64,000 nucleotides of DNA from Henriciella sp. AS95 (lineage in GTDB: Bacteria; Pseudomonadota; Alphaproteobacteria; Caulobacterales; Hyphomonadaceae): NCBI RefSeq assembly GCF_038900055.1, contig NZ_JBBMQM010000001.1:3410001-3474000 (forward strand). The letters run 5' to 3'. This document shows, piece after piece, positions 16,820 through 25,553 of the stretch (its first letter is position 1; each line of letters opens with the position of its first letter). The translations under genes and the position numbers were made by a program. Below the pieces are notes generated by a model, which worked only from the letters and a program-made list of their open reading frames with translations, had not been told where the DNA came from and searched no databases.

Positions 16820-17841
16820 TACGGTTTCACGCGCAGCGTATAGCGCACGGGTTGGTGGTCAGTGATCTGGAAATCGAGATCGAGCCCCGCCGCGCTCACC
16901 ACCTCGACATTCGGCGAGACCAGCAGGCCATCAATGATCGTGCGATAATTCTCATCGCGCGCATAAGGCCGCTCATTGGTGCGCACCGTTGGAACACTCG
17001 GATCAACCGCCATCTGCCAGCCCTCGGGCAGCTCGTCCCTCGGGAAATCATGGATCCAGAACAGCGCGCTCTCGTCAGACGTTGAGGCAAAATCGGTCGG
17101 CGTGAGCCGCATGTTCCAGTCTCCGCCAATCGCGACCGCCCGGCCAGCGGCGTACTTTTCTTCGGCAAGGGCGATCACCTGTTCCAGCTGTTTCATGCGG
17201 GTATTGGCCCCCTCATCAAAAGCCGAAAGATGCACGTCGACCACCGTCCACGGCTGACCGGCATGCTCGAACTCCAGCACCTGCATATGATAGCGCCGCT
17301 TGATGAAGCCCATGATCGTGCCCGGCTCGTCCGGCAGGCGGACGATCTTCGGCGCGTCAGCATCCACGCGCCAGAACACACCAAGCCCATGTTTCAGCGA
17401 CAGCCTGCCGGGCAGAAGCCGTGTCTTCACGTCCGGCGTAAACTGAGAGCTGTAGCCGGCCAGCGCCTTGCGCACGCCCGCCTGGACATCGACCCCGCGA
17501 TTGAGCAATCCGCCGCGCGCCAGTTCCTGGAACAGGAACACATCCGCATCCTGTTCACCGAGCACACGTTCGATACCGGCAAGGTTCTTCTCGACCACCG
17601 CCTTGCTCGGCGGCAGCAACATGTCGCCGCCATCGGCCTTGAAGTCAGATTCGGCGCCAAGCCCCGCATAGCCGGCATTCCAGATCATGATTTTGAGCGT
17701 GTCATCACTGGCCGCGCCCGTCGCCGGCACCGCCGAGACATCCGCCCGAACCTTGCTATCGCTCAGCGTCACGATCCACACCGCCGCGACGTAAGCCACG
17801 AGCAGCGCGACGACTATGAGTGCAATCCACAAAACTTTCAC
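16819..17841 (-). CDS. Membrane-anchored endonuclease/exonuclease/phosphatase family protein
   Basis: 340 residues from GTG 17841, which overlaps the stop of the upstream gene (GTGA). One N-terminal membrane span (about 3-22) tethers a periplasmic EEP domain: MIWNAGYAGLG, FLFQELARGG, VVDVHLSA, GGDWNMRLTP and the terminal ITDHQPVRYTL correspond to the metal and phosphate-binding motifs (N, E, D/H, D-N, H). Family members cleave phosphodiesters in nucleic acids or lipids. Linkage to a lysophospholipase-like gene makes a lipid headgroup role plausible, but this is inference. Confidence 0.8.
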   Translation of the reverse strand: MKVLWIALIVVALLVAYVAAVWIVTLSDSKVRADVSAVPATGAASDDTLKIMIWNAGYAGLGAESDFKADGGDMLLPPSKAVVEKNLAGIERVLGEQDADVFLFQELARGGLLNRGVDVQAGVRKALAGYSSQFTPDVKTRLLPGRLSLKHGLGVFWRVDADAPKIVRLPDEPGTIMGFIKRRYHMQVLEFEHAGQPWTVVDVHLSAFDEGANTRMKQLEQVIALAEEKYAAGRAVAIGGDWNMRLTPTDFASTSDESALFWIHDFPRDELPEGWQMAVDPSVPTVRTNERPYARDENYRTIIDGLLVSPNVEVVSAAGLDLDFQITDHQPVRYTLRVKP

Positions 17842-18851
17842 ACCGCTCCCTCGGCTGTTGTCTGCCGCAATTTTGCGCGCGCCTCGGGCTTGTTGAACCG
17901 TTCGGCGCTCCACTGGAAGATACCGAGCAGCGCTGCAACGCCGCCCCACTGATCGCTCATTCGCGACAGAAAGCCAAGCAGCGCCTGATCATCGACCAGT
18001 CTCAGCCAGATATCGGTGTAGCGCGAATTATAATCGGGCGCGGCCGCAAAGAAGTCTTCCCGCATCGGCGCCATCACCTCCAGCACATCGCCGATGAACG
18101 TGCTGTACTGGCCGGTATAGACCCAGATGCCCGTGATCACGACGAGGGCCAGCGCGGCAAAAGTGGTCACGTAGGTGGCGTATTTGGCCTCCTGCGCGAA
18201 AGCATGGCTGAGCGGCGTGTAGCGGACCACGAGGTTGAACGCGAACAGCCCCGCCGCAAAAACGAAGACCGGGGACATACTGCCTTCCAGCCGCTTCAGC
18301 ACAGCCTGCGCATCCAGGAAGGTCAGGTTCAGACCGGTCGTCTGATCGGCGATTGGCAGGCCGCCAAGAGTCTGCGCGCGGCTCAACACCTGCTCGGCTT
18401 CCACGGAAAACTTGTTTGCATCGATAACCGCTTCGCTGATCATCAGCGCCGCCAGCACGCAGAGCCCCGCGAAAACAACCGTGCTGAAGATGCCATAGAC
18501 CATATAGGTGGCTGTCAGGCGCCGCTTCTCGCCCGGCAAACCGTTCAGACCCTTATAGACGCCATAGGCATACACTGCGACCAGCACCAGGATGAAGGCC
18601 GGGATCGTAATGTCCGGATAGTCTGTCAGAACGGATCGGACGGAGACTTCCTCGCAGACCTCGTCAATGGCAGCGAGAAACAGGGCGGCGGCGGAGATGA
18701 GGAATATTTCGCCGAACATCCCGCTCAGTTTCAGCGAGTCTTCGCTGTCTCCGAACAGCATGGAATGCTCACGCTTCCAGATCGGGCCGGCCACGATATA
18801 GGCCAGCACCACCGAAATGACGGCGATGAGCCAGCACCAGACAATCAGCAA
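17838..18851 (-). CDS. Polytopic membrane protein of unknown function
   Basis: About 337 residues with roughly seven hydrophobic segments (for example VWCWLIAVISVVLAYIVAG, FLISAAALFLAAI, IPAFILVLVAVYAYGVY, VFAGLCVLAALMI, VFVFAAGLFAFNLVV, FAALALVVITGIWVY). I chose TTG 18851 because GGGGAGG stands 5 bp upstream; another TTG at 18896 has no such site. It is the first gene of an operon with the EEP and hydrolase genes. I do not recognise the family. Confidence 0.6.
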   Translation of the reverse strand: MLIVWCWLIAVISVVLAYIVAGPIWKREHSMLFGDSEDSLKLSGMFGEIFLISAAALFLAAIDEVCEEVSVRSVLTDYPDITIPAFILVLVAVYAYGVYKGLNGLPGEKRRLTATYMVYGIFSTVVFAGLCVLAALMISEAVIDANKFSVEAEQVLSRAQTLGGLPIADQTTGLNLTFLDAQAVLKRLEGSMSPVFVFAAGLFAFNLVVRYTPLSHAFAQEAKYATYVTTFAALALVVITGIWVYTGQYSTFIGDVLEVMAPMREDFFAAAPDYNSRYTDIWLRLVDDQALLGFLSRMSDQWGGVAALLGIFQWSAERFNKPEARAKLRQTTAEGAV

Positions 18852-18919
18852 TGCACCCTCCCCGGTCGGTTGCGCAAAAACTGCTACAATTCCCAAGGCA
18901 TGGCAATCATTTGAAAGCC

Positions 18920-19402
18920 CTACGAAATCGCCTCGCGCAACAGGTAGAGAGCCTCTTCTGCAAACAGGCGCATATTCTGTCCGCGATCGGACAGTCCCGT
19001 CTCCAATGTACGCGACACCTCGACGCCCTCACCCACCAGCGCCACGCAGGTATGCCCGGCCGCATCACCATAACCATTGCCATCCGGACCCGCCGCACCC
19101 GTCTCGCAAAGCCCCCAGTCTGCTCTCAGCCGCTCGCGGATCTTGCCCGCTGCAAAACGCGCATGAGGCTCGCTGGACGAGCGCATCTCGCCAAGGTCTT
19201 CCTTGCTGAGCCCCATCAGCCCGCGAAAGGCGGCCGGCGCATAGATCACCCCGCCGCCGCGGAAATAGGCCGACGCCCCGGCCTGGGCGAGCAGCGCCGC
19301 CGAAATGAGCCCGCCGGAAGACGACTCCCACACGCCCACCGTCTCACGCCGGGCCTTCAGAATCGTGCCGATCTCCTCGGCAATGGGAAGAAGTGTCTGC
19401 AT
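18920..19402 (-). CDS. CinA C-terminal domain protein (nicotinamide-nucleotide amidase family)
   Basis: 160 residues matching the stand-alone C-terminal domain of CinA (PncC), which deamidates nicotinamide mononucleotide to recycle NAD. ESSSGGLISAAL matches the ES(C/S)TGG motif and TGAAGPDGNGYG the GIAGPxGG motif. The stretch around YAPAAFRGLMGLSKED replaces the more usual NxxK region, so substrate and activity may differ. A strong SD (GAAGAGG) precedes the ATG. Confidence 0.78.
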   Translation of the reverse strand: MQTLLPIAEEIGTILKARRETVGVWESSSGGLISAALLAQAGASAYFRGGGVIYAPAAFRGLMGLSKEDLGEMRSSSEPHARFAAGKIRERLRADWGLCETGAAGPDGNGYGDAAGHTCVALVGEGVEVSRTLETGLSDRGQNMRLFAEEALYLLREAIS

Positions 19403-19526
19403 GAGACCTCTTCAACCAGCTCGACCAGCTTCCAGCAAGCGGAATGAAGCCTGACGCTCGGACAGGCATTGAATTTTGCCGCCATTCAGTTGATGTGCGC
19501 GCCTGTAAAGCTCAGGACGTTCCGGC

Positions 19527-19997
19527 ATGCGATATTACGAAGACATTGAACCCGGCACGGTCACGCACTCGCCGCGCACCTACAAGGTCACCCGCGAGGA
19601 AGTGATCGACTTTGCCAGCAAGTATGACCCCCAGCCCTTCCACCTCGACGATGACGCCGCGAAGAACACCTTTTTCGGCCGCCTCTCAGCATCCGGCTGG
19701 CACACCTCCGCGATGATGATGCGGCTGATGGTCGAGACGATGCAGCACGGCGAACCGCAGGCCGGCCTTGGCTCGCCGGGCGTTGAAGACCTGAAATGGA
19801 TCAAGCCGGTTTACCCCGGAGACGAGTTGCGCCTGGAGATGGAAGTCCTGTCCAAGCGCCGTATGAAGTCTCGGCCAGACATGGGCCTCACACGGTCTAA
19901 TAACCGCGTCTACAATCAGGATGGCGACCTCGTCCTCAGCATGATCGGCTACGGGCTCATCCGCGTGAAAGACCCGGACGCGCCCATCGAAAACTAG
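19527..19997 (+). CDS. MaoC-like hot-dog-fold dehydratase
   Basis: 156 residues. The hydratase motif with the catalytic Asp and His is seen in DFASKYDPQPFHLDDDAA, followed by GWHTSAMMMRL and the strand WIKPVYPGDELRLEMEV. Members hydrate (R)-enoyl-CoA thioesters or related CoA compounds in fatty acid or dicarboxylate metabolism. The substrate is unknown. It is a single gene between divergent and downstream transporters. Confidence 0.88.
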   Translation: MRYYEDIEPGTVTHSPRTYKVTREEVIDFASKYDPQPFHLDDDAAKNTFFGRLSASGWHTSAMMMRLMVETMQHGEPQAGLGSPGVEDLKWIKPVYPGDELRLEMEVLSKRRMKSRPDMGLTRSNNRVYNQDGDLVLSMIGYGLIRVKDPDAPIEN

Positions 19998-20054
19998 GCC
20001 GCGCGAGGCGCTCTCGCCTCCCCGTCCCGGCGGAACCATGCCACCGGGCACGCA

Positions 20055-21107
20055 TTGACTCCCGTACCGTGTCCGCACGCCTGGGAGCGCTCACCCATTT
20101 CCATTGAACTCGCCTTTATTGTCTTTGCCATTGCCACACTTGTGGTCGCTGGCGCAGGAATCCGCATCACAACACTGGCGGACCGGCTTGCCGATCGCAC
20201 GGGGCTTGGCGAAGCCGTGTTTGGCGGCATCCTTCTGGGGGCGAGCACGTCCCTGTCCGGCATTGTCACATCGCTGACAGCAGCGCTCGACGGTCAGGCC
20301 TCTCTGGCCGTCTCCAACGCTGTGGGCGGCATCGCGGCGCAGACGACTTTCCTCGTTCTCGCCGACCTCATCTACAGGCGCGTCAATCTCGAGCACGCCG
20401 CCGCCGATGCGAACAATATGCTGATGGCCGCGACGCTGATGCTGCTCGTCAGCCTGCCGCTCGCGGCGGCCTTCTCCCCAGAGTTCACCATTTTCGCCAT
20501 CCACCCGGTCTCTCTGCTGCTCTTCCTCGTCTACCTCTTCGCCGCGCGGGCAGCGGTCTCCATGAGAAACCGGCCCATGTGGCGGCCTCAATCGACAGAC
20601 GAGACTCGATCCGACGACCCCGATGAAGCAGCGGCGTCCCGCCATTCCCTGACATCCATGCTCGTGCGGTTCACCCTGCTCAGCCTGGTTCTGGCCGTGT
20701 GCGGCTATGGCATTGCGCGCTCGGGGTCGGTCATCTCTGCAGAGTTTGGCATTTCGCAGACCGTGGTCGGGGCGCTCATGACGGCGGTCGCAACCTCCCT
20801 GCCTGAGCTTGTCACCACGCTCGCCGCCGTGCGCCGCGGCGCCCTGCAACTTGCCGTCGGCGGCATTATCGGCGGCAATGTCTTCGACGTCCTGTTCCTG
20901 TCGATTTCCGATGCCGCCTATCGGGACGGCTCCATCTATCACGCCATGACGCAAGCCGACGAACTGATGATGGTCGGCGCGCTCATTATCACCGCCATTC
21001 TGCTCATGGGCCTCATCATGCGCGAGAAGCGCGGCATCGGCTTTGAGGGCATCGCCATACTGGCAACCTATGGCGGCCTTATCGCCATACAGCTCTCAAT
21101 GAGCTGA
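20055..21107 (+). CDS. Cation antiporter of the CaCA (Na+/Ca2+ exchanger) superfamily
   Basis: About 340 residues, 9-10 membrane spans. The two alpha repeats are clear: GEAVFGGILLGASTSLSG in the first half and VVGALMTAVATSLPELVT in the second, the latter followed by GGIIGGNVFDVLF. The acidic residue normally found in the first repeat (SxPE) is changed to SLSG, whereas the second keeps SLPE. This asymmetry suggests altered ion coupling. The start is uncertain: TTG 20055 is the annotated opening, but homologue-like sequence begins only at about residue 16 (SIELAFIVFAIATLVV). Confidence 0.8.
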   Translation: MTPVPCPHAWERSPISIELAFIVFAIATLVVAGAGIRITTLADRLADRTGLGEAVFGGILLGASTSLSGIVTSLTAALDGQASLAVSNAVGGIAAQTTFLVLADLIYRRVNLEHAAADANNMLMAATLMLLVSLPLAAAFSPEFTIFAIHPVSLLLFLVYLFAARAAVSMRNRPMWRPQSTDETRSDDPDEAAASRHSLTSMLVRFTLLSLVLAVCGYGIARSGSVISAEFGISQTVVGALMTAVATSLPELVTTLAAVRRGALQLAVGGIIGGNVFDVLFLSISDAAYRDGSIYHAMTQADELMMVGALIITAILLMGLIMREKRGIGFEGIAILATYGGLIAIQLSMS

Positions 21108-21112
21108 CGCGG

Positions 21113-22102
21113 CTAGGCCGACAGTTCGAACCGTTTGCGATAGGCATGCGGCGGCGTACCGGCGATCTCCCGGAAAGCCGCGCGAAACGTCTCGACAGAC
21201 CCAAACCCCGACTGCGCCGACACATCGATCAGGCTGAGCTCGGTCTTCTCCAGAAGCCCCATCGCCCGAAACACCCGCTCGCGGCGCAGCCATTTCAGCG
21301 GCGTGACGCCCGTCCCCTCGCGAAACCGGCGCAGAAAAGTCCGCTCGCTCATCCCGGCTTCTTCAGCCAGCTCGGATATCGTCAGCGGCTCTCCCAGCCG
21401 TTCGCGCGCCCAGTCCAGCACGCCGGACACCGATTGCCCGGCCCGCTCCTGATAGGGCGCCTCGACATATTGCGACTGCCCGCCATCGCGGTGCGGCGGT
21501 GTCACCAGGCTGCGCGCAATCGTATTGGCCATCTCGGCCCCATAATCCTGGCGAATGATATGCAGGCTGCAATCGACCGCCGCGCTGGAGCCGGCAGACG
21601 TGATCACATCGCCTTCATCGACATAGAGCACATCCTCGACGATCTCGATCTTCGGAAACTGGCGCTTCAGCTCGGGCAGATCACGCCAGTGCGTCGTCGC
21701 CTTGCGCCCATCCAGCAGGCCGGCATTCGCCAGCACGAAAGCGCCCGTGCAATATGACACCACGCGCGCACCGGCCTCATAGGCGGCGCGAACCGCATCC
21801 AGCATGTCCTGAGGCGGGCGCTCGTAAATATCGCGCCAGGCCGGCACGATGATCGTATCGGCGCCCGCGACCGCGTCATAGCCATGCGGGGGCTGCATCG
21901 TCATGCCACCAATCGTGCGGATCGGCTCGACCGGTCCGGCCACGGTGAAATCATACCAGGGCACACCGATGATCTCTGGCCGTGCCCAGCCGAAAATTTC
22001 CACGGCGATGCCAAACTCGAGCGGCCACAGCCGGTCATAGGCCAGCGCGACGACGCGCTGGGGCTTGCGTGAAACAGGCGAATTTTGTGTTTTTTCCAAC
22101 AT
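21113..22102 (-). CDS. GlxA-type AraC regulator with DJ-1/PfpI domain
   Basis: 329 residues from ATG 22102. The N-terminal DJ-1/PfpI domain (about 15-185) has the nucleophile elbow SYCTGAFVLANAG, and the C-terminal AraC/XylS double helix-turn-helix (about 225-325) contains LTISELAEEAGMSERTFLRRF and LSLIDVSAQSGFGSVETFRAAF. Such regulators sense small metabolites. An in-frame ATG at 22129 exists, but a large inverted repeat spans 22101-22139 and fits better as a control site ahead of a start at 22102. The target genes are unknown. Confidence 0.88.
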   Translation of the reverse strand: MLEKTQNSPVSRKPQRVVALAYDRLWPLEFGIAVEIFGWARPEIIGVPWYDFTVAGPVEPIRTIGGMTMQPPHGYDAVAGADTIIVPAWRDIYERPPQDMLDAVRAAYEAGARVVSYCTGAFVLANAGLLDGRKATTHWRDLPELKRQFPKIEIVEDVLYVDEGDVITSAGSSAAVDCSLHIIRQDYGAEMANTIARSLVTPPHRDGGQSQYVEAPYQERAGQSVSGVLDWARERLGEPLTISELAEEAGMSERTFLRRFREGTGVTPLKWLRRERVFRAMGLLEKTELSLIDVSAQSGFGSVETFRAAFREIAGTPPHAYRKRFELSA

Positions 22103-22139
22103 TGGCGGAAATCTACCACATAATGGCATTTACGCCAAT
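22101..22139. promoter_or_regulatory. Inverted repeat at the start of the GlxA-type regulator gene
   Basis: attggcggaaat (22101-22112) and atttacgccaat (22128-22139) are inverted with one mismatch around a 15-bp centre. The location at the regulator's own start, facing a divergent gene, suggests an autoregulatory operator. Confidence 0.45.
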
Positions 22140-22208
22140 AGCGGGTAACATGTCGCGACCCCATCCTTTGGTCATCGAACAAATTGATCGCATCAAAAGG
22201 AGTATCCC

Positions 22209-22475
22209 ATGGCACAATTTACCCTCACCGCCAGCCTCGCCGCATTGGCCGTCGCTACCCTGTCAGCCCTCAACGCGCAGGGCACGCATACGTCGCCTAC
22301 CGCCAAGCCAGATCGCGCACACGCCTACACGACGCTTGCGCTGGTCTATCATGAGCGCGGCGACAAGAATGAAGCCCGCGACGCGCTGGAAAAAGCCCTG
22401 CGCGCCGATCCGGGCAATGTTGCAGCCCTGAAACTGATGGAGCTCTACCGCTATCGCGGCCCGCAGGCGAAGTAA
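22209..22475 (+). CDS. Small exported protein with one TPR unit
   Basis: 88 residues. The signal peptide (about 1-24, ATLSALNAQG region) is followed by a single tetratricopeptide repeat: AHAYTTLALVYHERGDKNEA then RDALEKALRADPGNVAALKL. A strong SD AAAAGGAG is 7 bp upstream of ATG. One TPR alone probably caps or docks onto another TPR protein. The partner is unknown. Confidence 0.78.
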   Translation: MAQFTLTASLAALAVATLSALNAQGTHTSPTAKPDRAHAYTTLALVYHERGDKNEARDALEKALRADPGNVAALKLMELYRYRGPQAK

Positions 22476-22484
22476 CGGCCGGCC

Positions 22485-22928
22485 CTAGTCCACCCGTGTC
22501 AGGGAGAAATAGCCGCTATTGCCATCGCACCCGCACGTATCCGGCCTGAGGCATGGCATGTGCCATTTGCCCTCATACTGCTTGCCGTCCGGCCTGGCCT
22601 CGCCCGAGCAGTGGAACGGTGCCCGCTTCATGACGCCCTCCTGCATGCGCACATCCAGCAGCGCCAGATCGGCTGTGAGTTCGCCCTCAATGTCGGCAGG
22701 CACCCGCATCGCTTCGCGCCCGCCCGTCACATAGGCCATGCTTGCGCGCCCGTCGAAGAAAGCGCCCAGCCGGACAAAATCCACCACAGCCTTGAAATCC
22801 ACCACCGAATTCATCGACGCCATTCGATACGCCAGATGCACCTCCCACAGGCCGGAAGCTTCCGGGGCGGCCTCGGCGATCTCTGCAAGCGAGGAGGTGC
22901 GGGTGAGAGTGCTGGTTCTGCCTGCCAT
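22485..22928 (-). CDS. Hypothetical protein, cysteine-containing C terminus
   Basis: 147 residues, ATG 22928 with AAGGAG upstream. It has no signal peptide. The middle (VVDFKAVVDFVRLGAFFDGRASMAYVTGG) may be a beta-rich domain. The last 40 residues hold four Cys (FHCSG, MPCL, TCGC) that could bind a metal. I do not recognise the family. Confidence 0.65.
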   Translation of the reverse strand: MAGRTSTLTRTSSLAEIAEAAPEASGLWEVHLAYRMASMNSVVDFKAVVDFVRLGAFFDGRASMAYVTGGREAMRVPADIEGELTADLALLDVRMQEGVMKRAPFHCSGEARPDGKQYEGKWHMPCLRPDTCGCDGNSGYFSLTRVD

Positions 22929-22981
22929 ACGAACTCCTTAGGAAGATCGCGTGCAAACATCCAGCTTTGAGCCATTTCGGC

Positions 22982-24400
22982 CTACGGCAGGCCAACCTGT
23001 CCTTCGAGCCCCTTCATCAGCCTTTGCGGATCGAAAGCCTGCCCGGCTCTGAATACGATTTCCACCTCCCGAATTGCTGATGGGTCGGCATCAATATCGC
23101 CATCGACAAGAATCAGATCCGCCAGATAGCCAGGCGCAATCCGGCCGGTTTCCTTGTCCAGCCCGAGTGCGTGAGCACCATTGCGCGACATGATGATGAT
23201 CGTCTGCGACGTGGAAAATCCCGCCTCTCTCAGAAGCTCGAAGTTTCGCTGGTCACCGAAGCCCGGCAGCACATGACGGCCGGTATCCGGACCCGCCAGC
23301 AGACGCCCCCCGGCCTCCACGAAGCGACGCTCAAATGCCAGAAGAAGGGTCCAATAGGCTGGACTGGTCGACAGGGATGTTTCGATCTCAGCCATAGCCT
23401 CCGCCCGCGCGCGCGACGCCTCCGCAAGATGGGGCGCGAGCAGGGTGAGCGTTCGGTCATCGGCTTGCGGGCGATGAGGGAAGCGCGACTCCAGAATAGC
23501 CAGAGTCGAGGTCAGCTCGACATCATGACTGACCAGTGTCTCGATAAGGGCATCGATCTGGGGACTGTCCACATCGAGCGCCGCTTTTGCATCGAGGCTC
23601 GGCACGCACGCGCCGCGGGGCTTGTCCTCCACCATATCGCTCGCCGGATGCAGACCATGCTCCAGTCCATCGATGCCCATCTCGGCGGCCTCTGCATACG
23701 TGACCGAACAGAGATGGCCCGTGACACGCAATCCGCGCCGGTGTGCCTGCTCTATGATAGTGGCAGCAATATCGGGGTCGGTATGCCGATACAGTTTGAT
23801 TGTGTTAACACCGCGATCAGCCCATTCATCGACAAACCGACGCGCGGCGTCCGCACTGGCAGGCTTGTCCATCGGTGGATTGCCGTCAGGCCCGGTTACA
23901 TAGGGCGCTGACGCCATGATCCGTGGGCCGGGCGCGGTGCCCCGCTCGACCTGGCGGGCAAGCCTCAGCTCTCCAATCGGGTCGGCGCTGCCAGCCGTCT
24001 GGATCGTGGTCACGCCCGCAGCCAGGTAAAGACGAGCCGCAACGTCGCCCATGAAAGGCGCACCGGGCATGTGCAGGTGATTGTGCATGCCGACAAAGCC
24101 GGGGATGAGAGACTTGCCGCTTCCCTCAACGCGCTTGACGCCTTCGCCTACGATGACCGTGCCGACATCGGCGACCTCAACGATTCGCCCATCCCTGATC
24201 AGGACGTCTTGTACGGAAGGCGCAGCTTCATCACCGGAAAAGACGGTTGCCCCCGTAATCAGGAAATCATCGCCTGGCGCGGCGAGAAACACTGCAAGGG
24301 GATCGTCGGATATCTGCCGCGATGCTGCCGGCAGCGCGACTGCTAGACCGCACAAGGCGGCGAAGACGAGAGCACTCACCCGTGCGAATGGACTGATCAA
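22982..24400 (-). CDS. Exported amidohydrolase (imidazolonepropionase-like)
   Basis: 472 residues beginning at TTG 24400 or GTG 24379, with a Sec signal peptide ending near LPAASRQ. Metal and catalytic motifs of the amidohydrolase superfamily are GMHNHLHMPG (HxH), INTIKLYRHTD (Lys region), VTGHLCS and GLEHGLHP (two His), and LLAGPDTGRHVLPG (Asp). The flanking small beta domain (DFLITGATVFSGDE and APGYLADLILVDGD) is typical. Related periplasmic enzymes hydrolyse dipeptides or amides; the substrate here is unknown. Confidence 0.85.
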   Translation of the reverse strand: MISPFARVSALVFAALCGLAVALPAASRQISDDPLAVFLAAPGDDFLITGATVFSGDEAAPSVQDVLIRDGRIVEVADVGTVIVGEGVKRVEGSGKSLIPGFVGMHNHLHMPGAPFMGDVAARLYLAAGVTTIQTAGSADPIGELRLARQVERGTAPGPRIMASAPYVTGPDGNPPMDKPASADAARRFVDEWADRGVNTIKLYRHTDPDIAATIIEQAHRRGLRVTGHLCSVTYAEAAEMGIDGLEHGLHPASDMVEDKPRGACVPSLDAKAALDVDSPQIDALIETLVSHDVELTSTLAILESRFPHRPQADDRTLTLLAPHLAEASRARAEAMAEIETSLSTSPAYWTLLLAFERRFVEAGGRLLAGPDTGRHVLPGFGDQRNFELLREAGFSTSQTIIIMSRNGAHALGLDKETGRIAPGYLADLILVDGDIDADPSAIREVEIVFRAGQAFDPQRLMKGLEGQVGLP

Positions 24401-24501
24401 TACAAGGCTCCGAATACGCCGCTACAAGTGTAGCAAGCACATTTCGCGATGTTCTTCAAAGCAGTCAAGCCGCTGGTGCCGAAAGAGATGATCAGTGTAC
24501 C

Positions 24502-25332
24502 CTAAGGCCGCAGCAGCTCGTTGATCCCGGTCTTGCTACGGGTGCGCTCATCGACTGTCTTGATGATCACGGCGCAGTAGAGGCTCGGGCTCTTATTGTC
24601 GCCCGATGGCATCGTGCCCGGCACGATCACCGAATAAGCCGGCACTTCGCCCATGTGGACTTCGCCCGTCTGGCGGTCCACGATCTTGGTCGACTGGCTG
24701 AGATAGGTGCCCATGGCGAGCACTGAGCCTTCGCGCACGATCACGCCTTCGGCCACCTCGGCCCGCGCGCCGATGAAGCAATTGTCCTCAATGATGGTCG
24801 GATTGGCCTGCAGCGGCTCGAGCACGCCGCCAATGCCAGCACCGCCCGAGAGATGCACGCCCTTGCCGATCTGCGCGCACGAGCCGACCGTCGCCCAGGT
24901 ATCGACCATCGTGCCCTCATCGACATAAGCGCCAATGTTCACGAAGGACGGCATCAACACCACGCCGGACGCGATATAGGATCCGCGCCGCGCGACCGCA
25001 TTCGGCACTGCGCGCAGGCCTGATGCCTCAAAGTCGTCCGCGCTCCAGCCATCGAACTTGCTCGGCACCTTGTCCCACCAGGTAGACTCGCCCGGTCCGC
25101 CCTTGATCGGGCCATTGGCGTTCAGGCGAAACGACAGGAGCACCGCCTTCTTCAGCCACTGGTTCACCACCCAGTCGCCATCAGCGCCCTTCTCGGCCAC
25201 GCGCGCCTTGCCCGCGTCGAGCATGGCGAGCGCTTCCTCAACGGCCTCGCGCACCTCGCCCTTGGTGTCGGTCGAAACGCCGGCGCGCTCCTCCCAGGCG
25301 GTATCGACAATCTTGGCGAGCTGTGCGGTCAT
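24502..25332 (-). CDS. dapD: 2,3,4,5-tetrahydropyridine-2,6-dicarboxylate N-succinyltransferase
   Basis: 276 residues from ATG 25332 (GGAG 8 bp upstream; the open frame extends further back to 25392). DapD uses succinyl-CoA in the lysine/diaminopimelate pathway. The left-handed beta-helix hexapeptide repeats are evident ([20 protein letters not shown], then [20 protein letters not shown]), and the N-terminal helical domain and SFRLN stretch match the family. In other alphaproteobacteria dapD stands near argB and truA. No dapE or dapC lies next to it here. Confidence 0.97.
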   Translation of the reverse strand: MTAQLAKIVDTAWEERAGVSTDTKGEVREAVEEALAMLDAGKARVAEKGADGDWVVNQWLKKAVLLSFRLNANGPIKGGPGESTWWDKVPSKFDGWSADDFEASGLRAVPNAVARRGSYIASGVVLMPSFVNIGAYVDEGTMVDTWATVGSCAQIGKGVHLSGGAGIGGVLEPLQANPTIIEDNCFIGARAEVAEGVIVREGSVLAMGTYLSQSTKIVDRQTGEVHMGEVPAYSVIVPGTMPSGDNKSPSLYCAVIIKTVDERTRSKTGINELLRP

Positions 25333-25553
25333 CTTGGCCACTCCATACAGGTTCAGTCTGACTGGCCGTCCGTATAGGCGAGCCGCCGGCAAAGGTCATC
25401 CCCTTTAGACGTCATTCCTGTCGCACCGCCGGGGTCGCCTGGGACGAGCACAACTGACGCCTTATCCCCCTCAGGGGCTATGTCGTTTTGTCAGCTATTC
25501 GCTAGGATGCTGCATCGCCTATTGTTTCGGCTTCACACTCGGGGACTCCTGGA

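Noticed and set aside
17820-18914. 364-codon plus-strand frame opposite the polytopic membrane protein gene
   Set aside because: His/Gln/Arg-rich antisense translation; the minus strand has the hydrophobic segments, RBS and operon overlaps.
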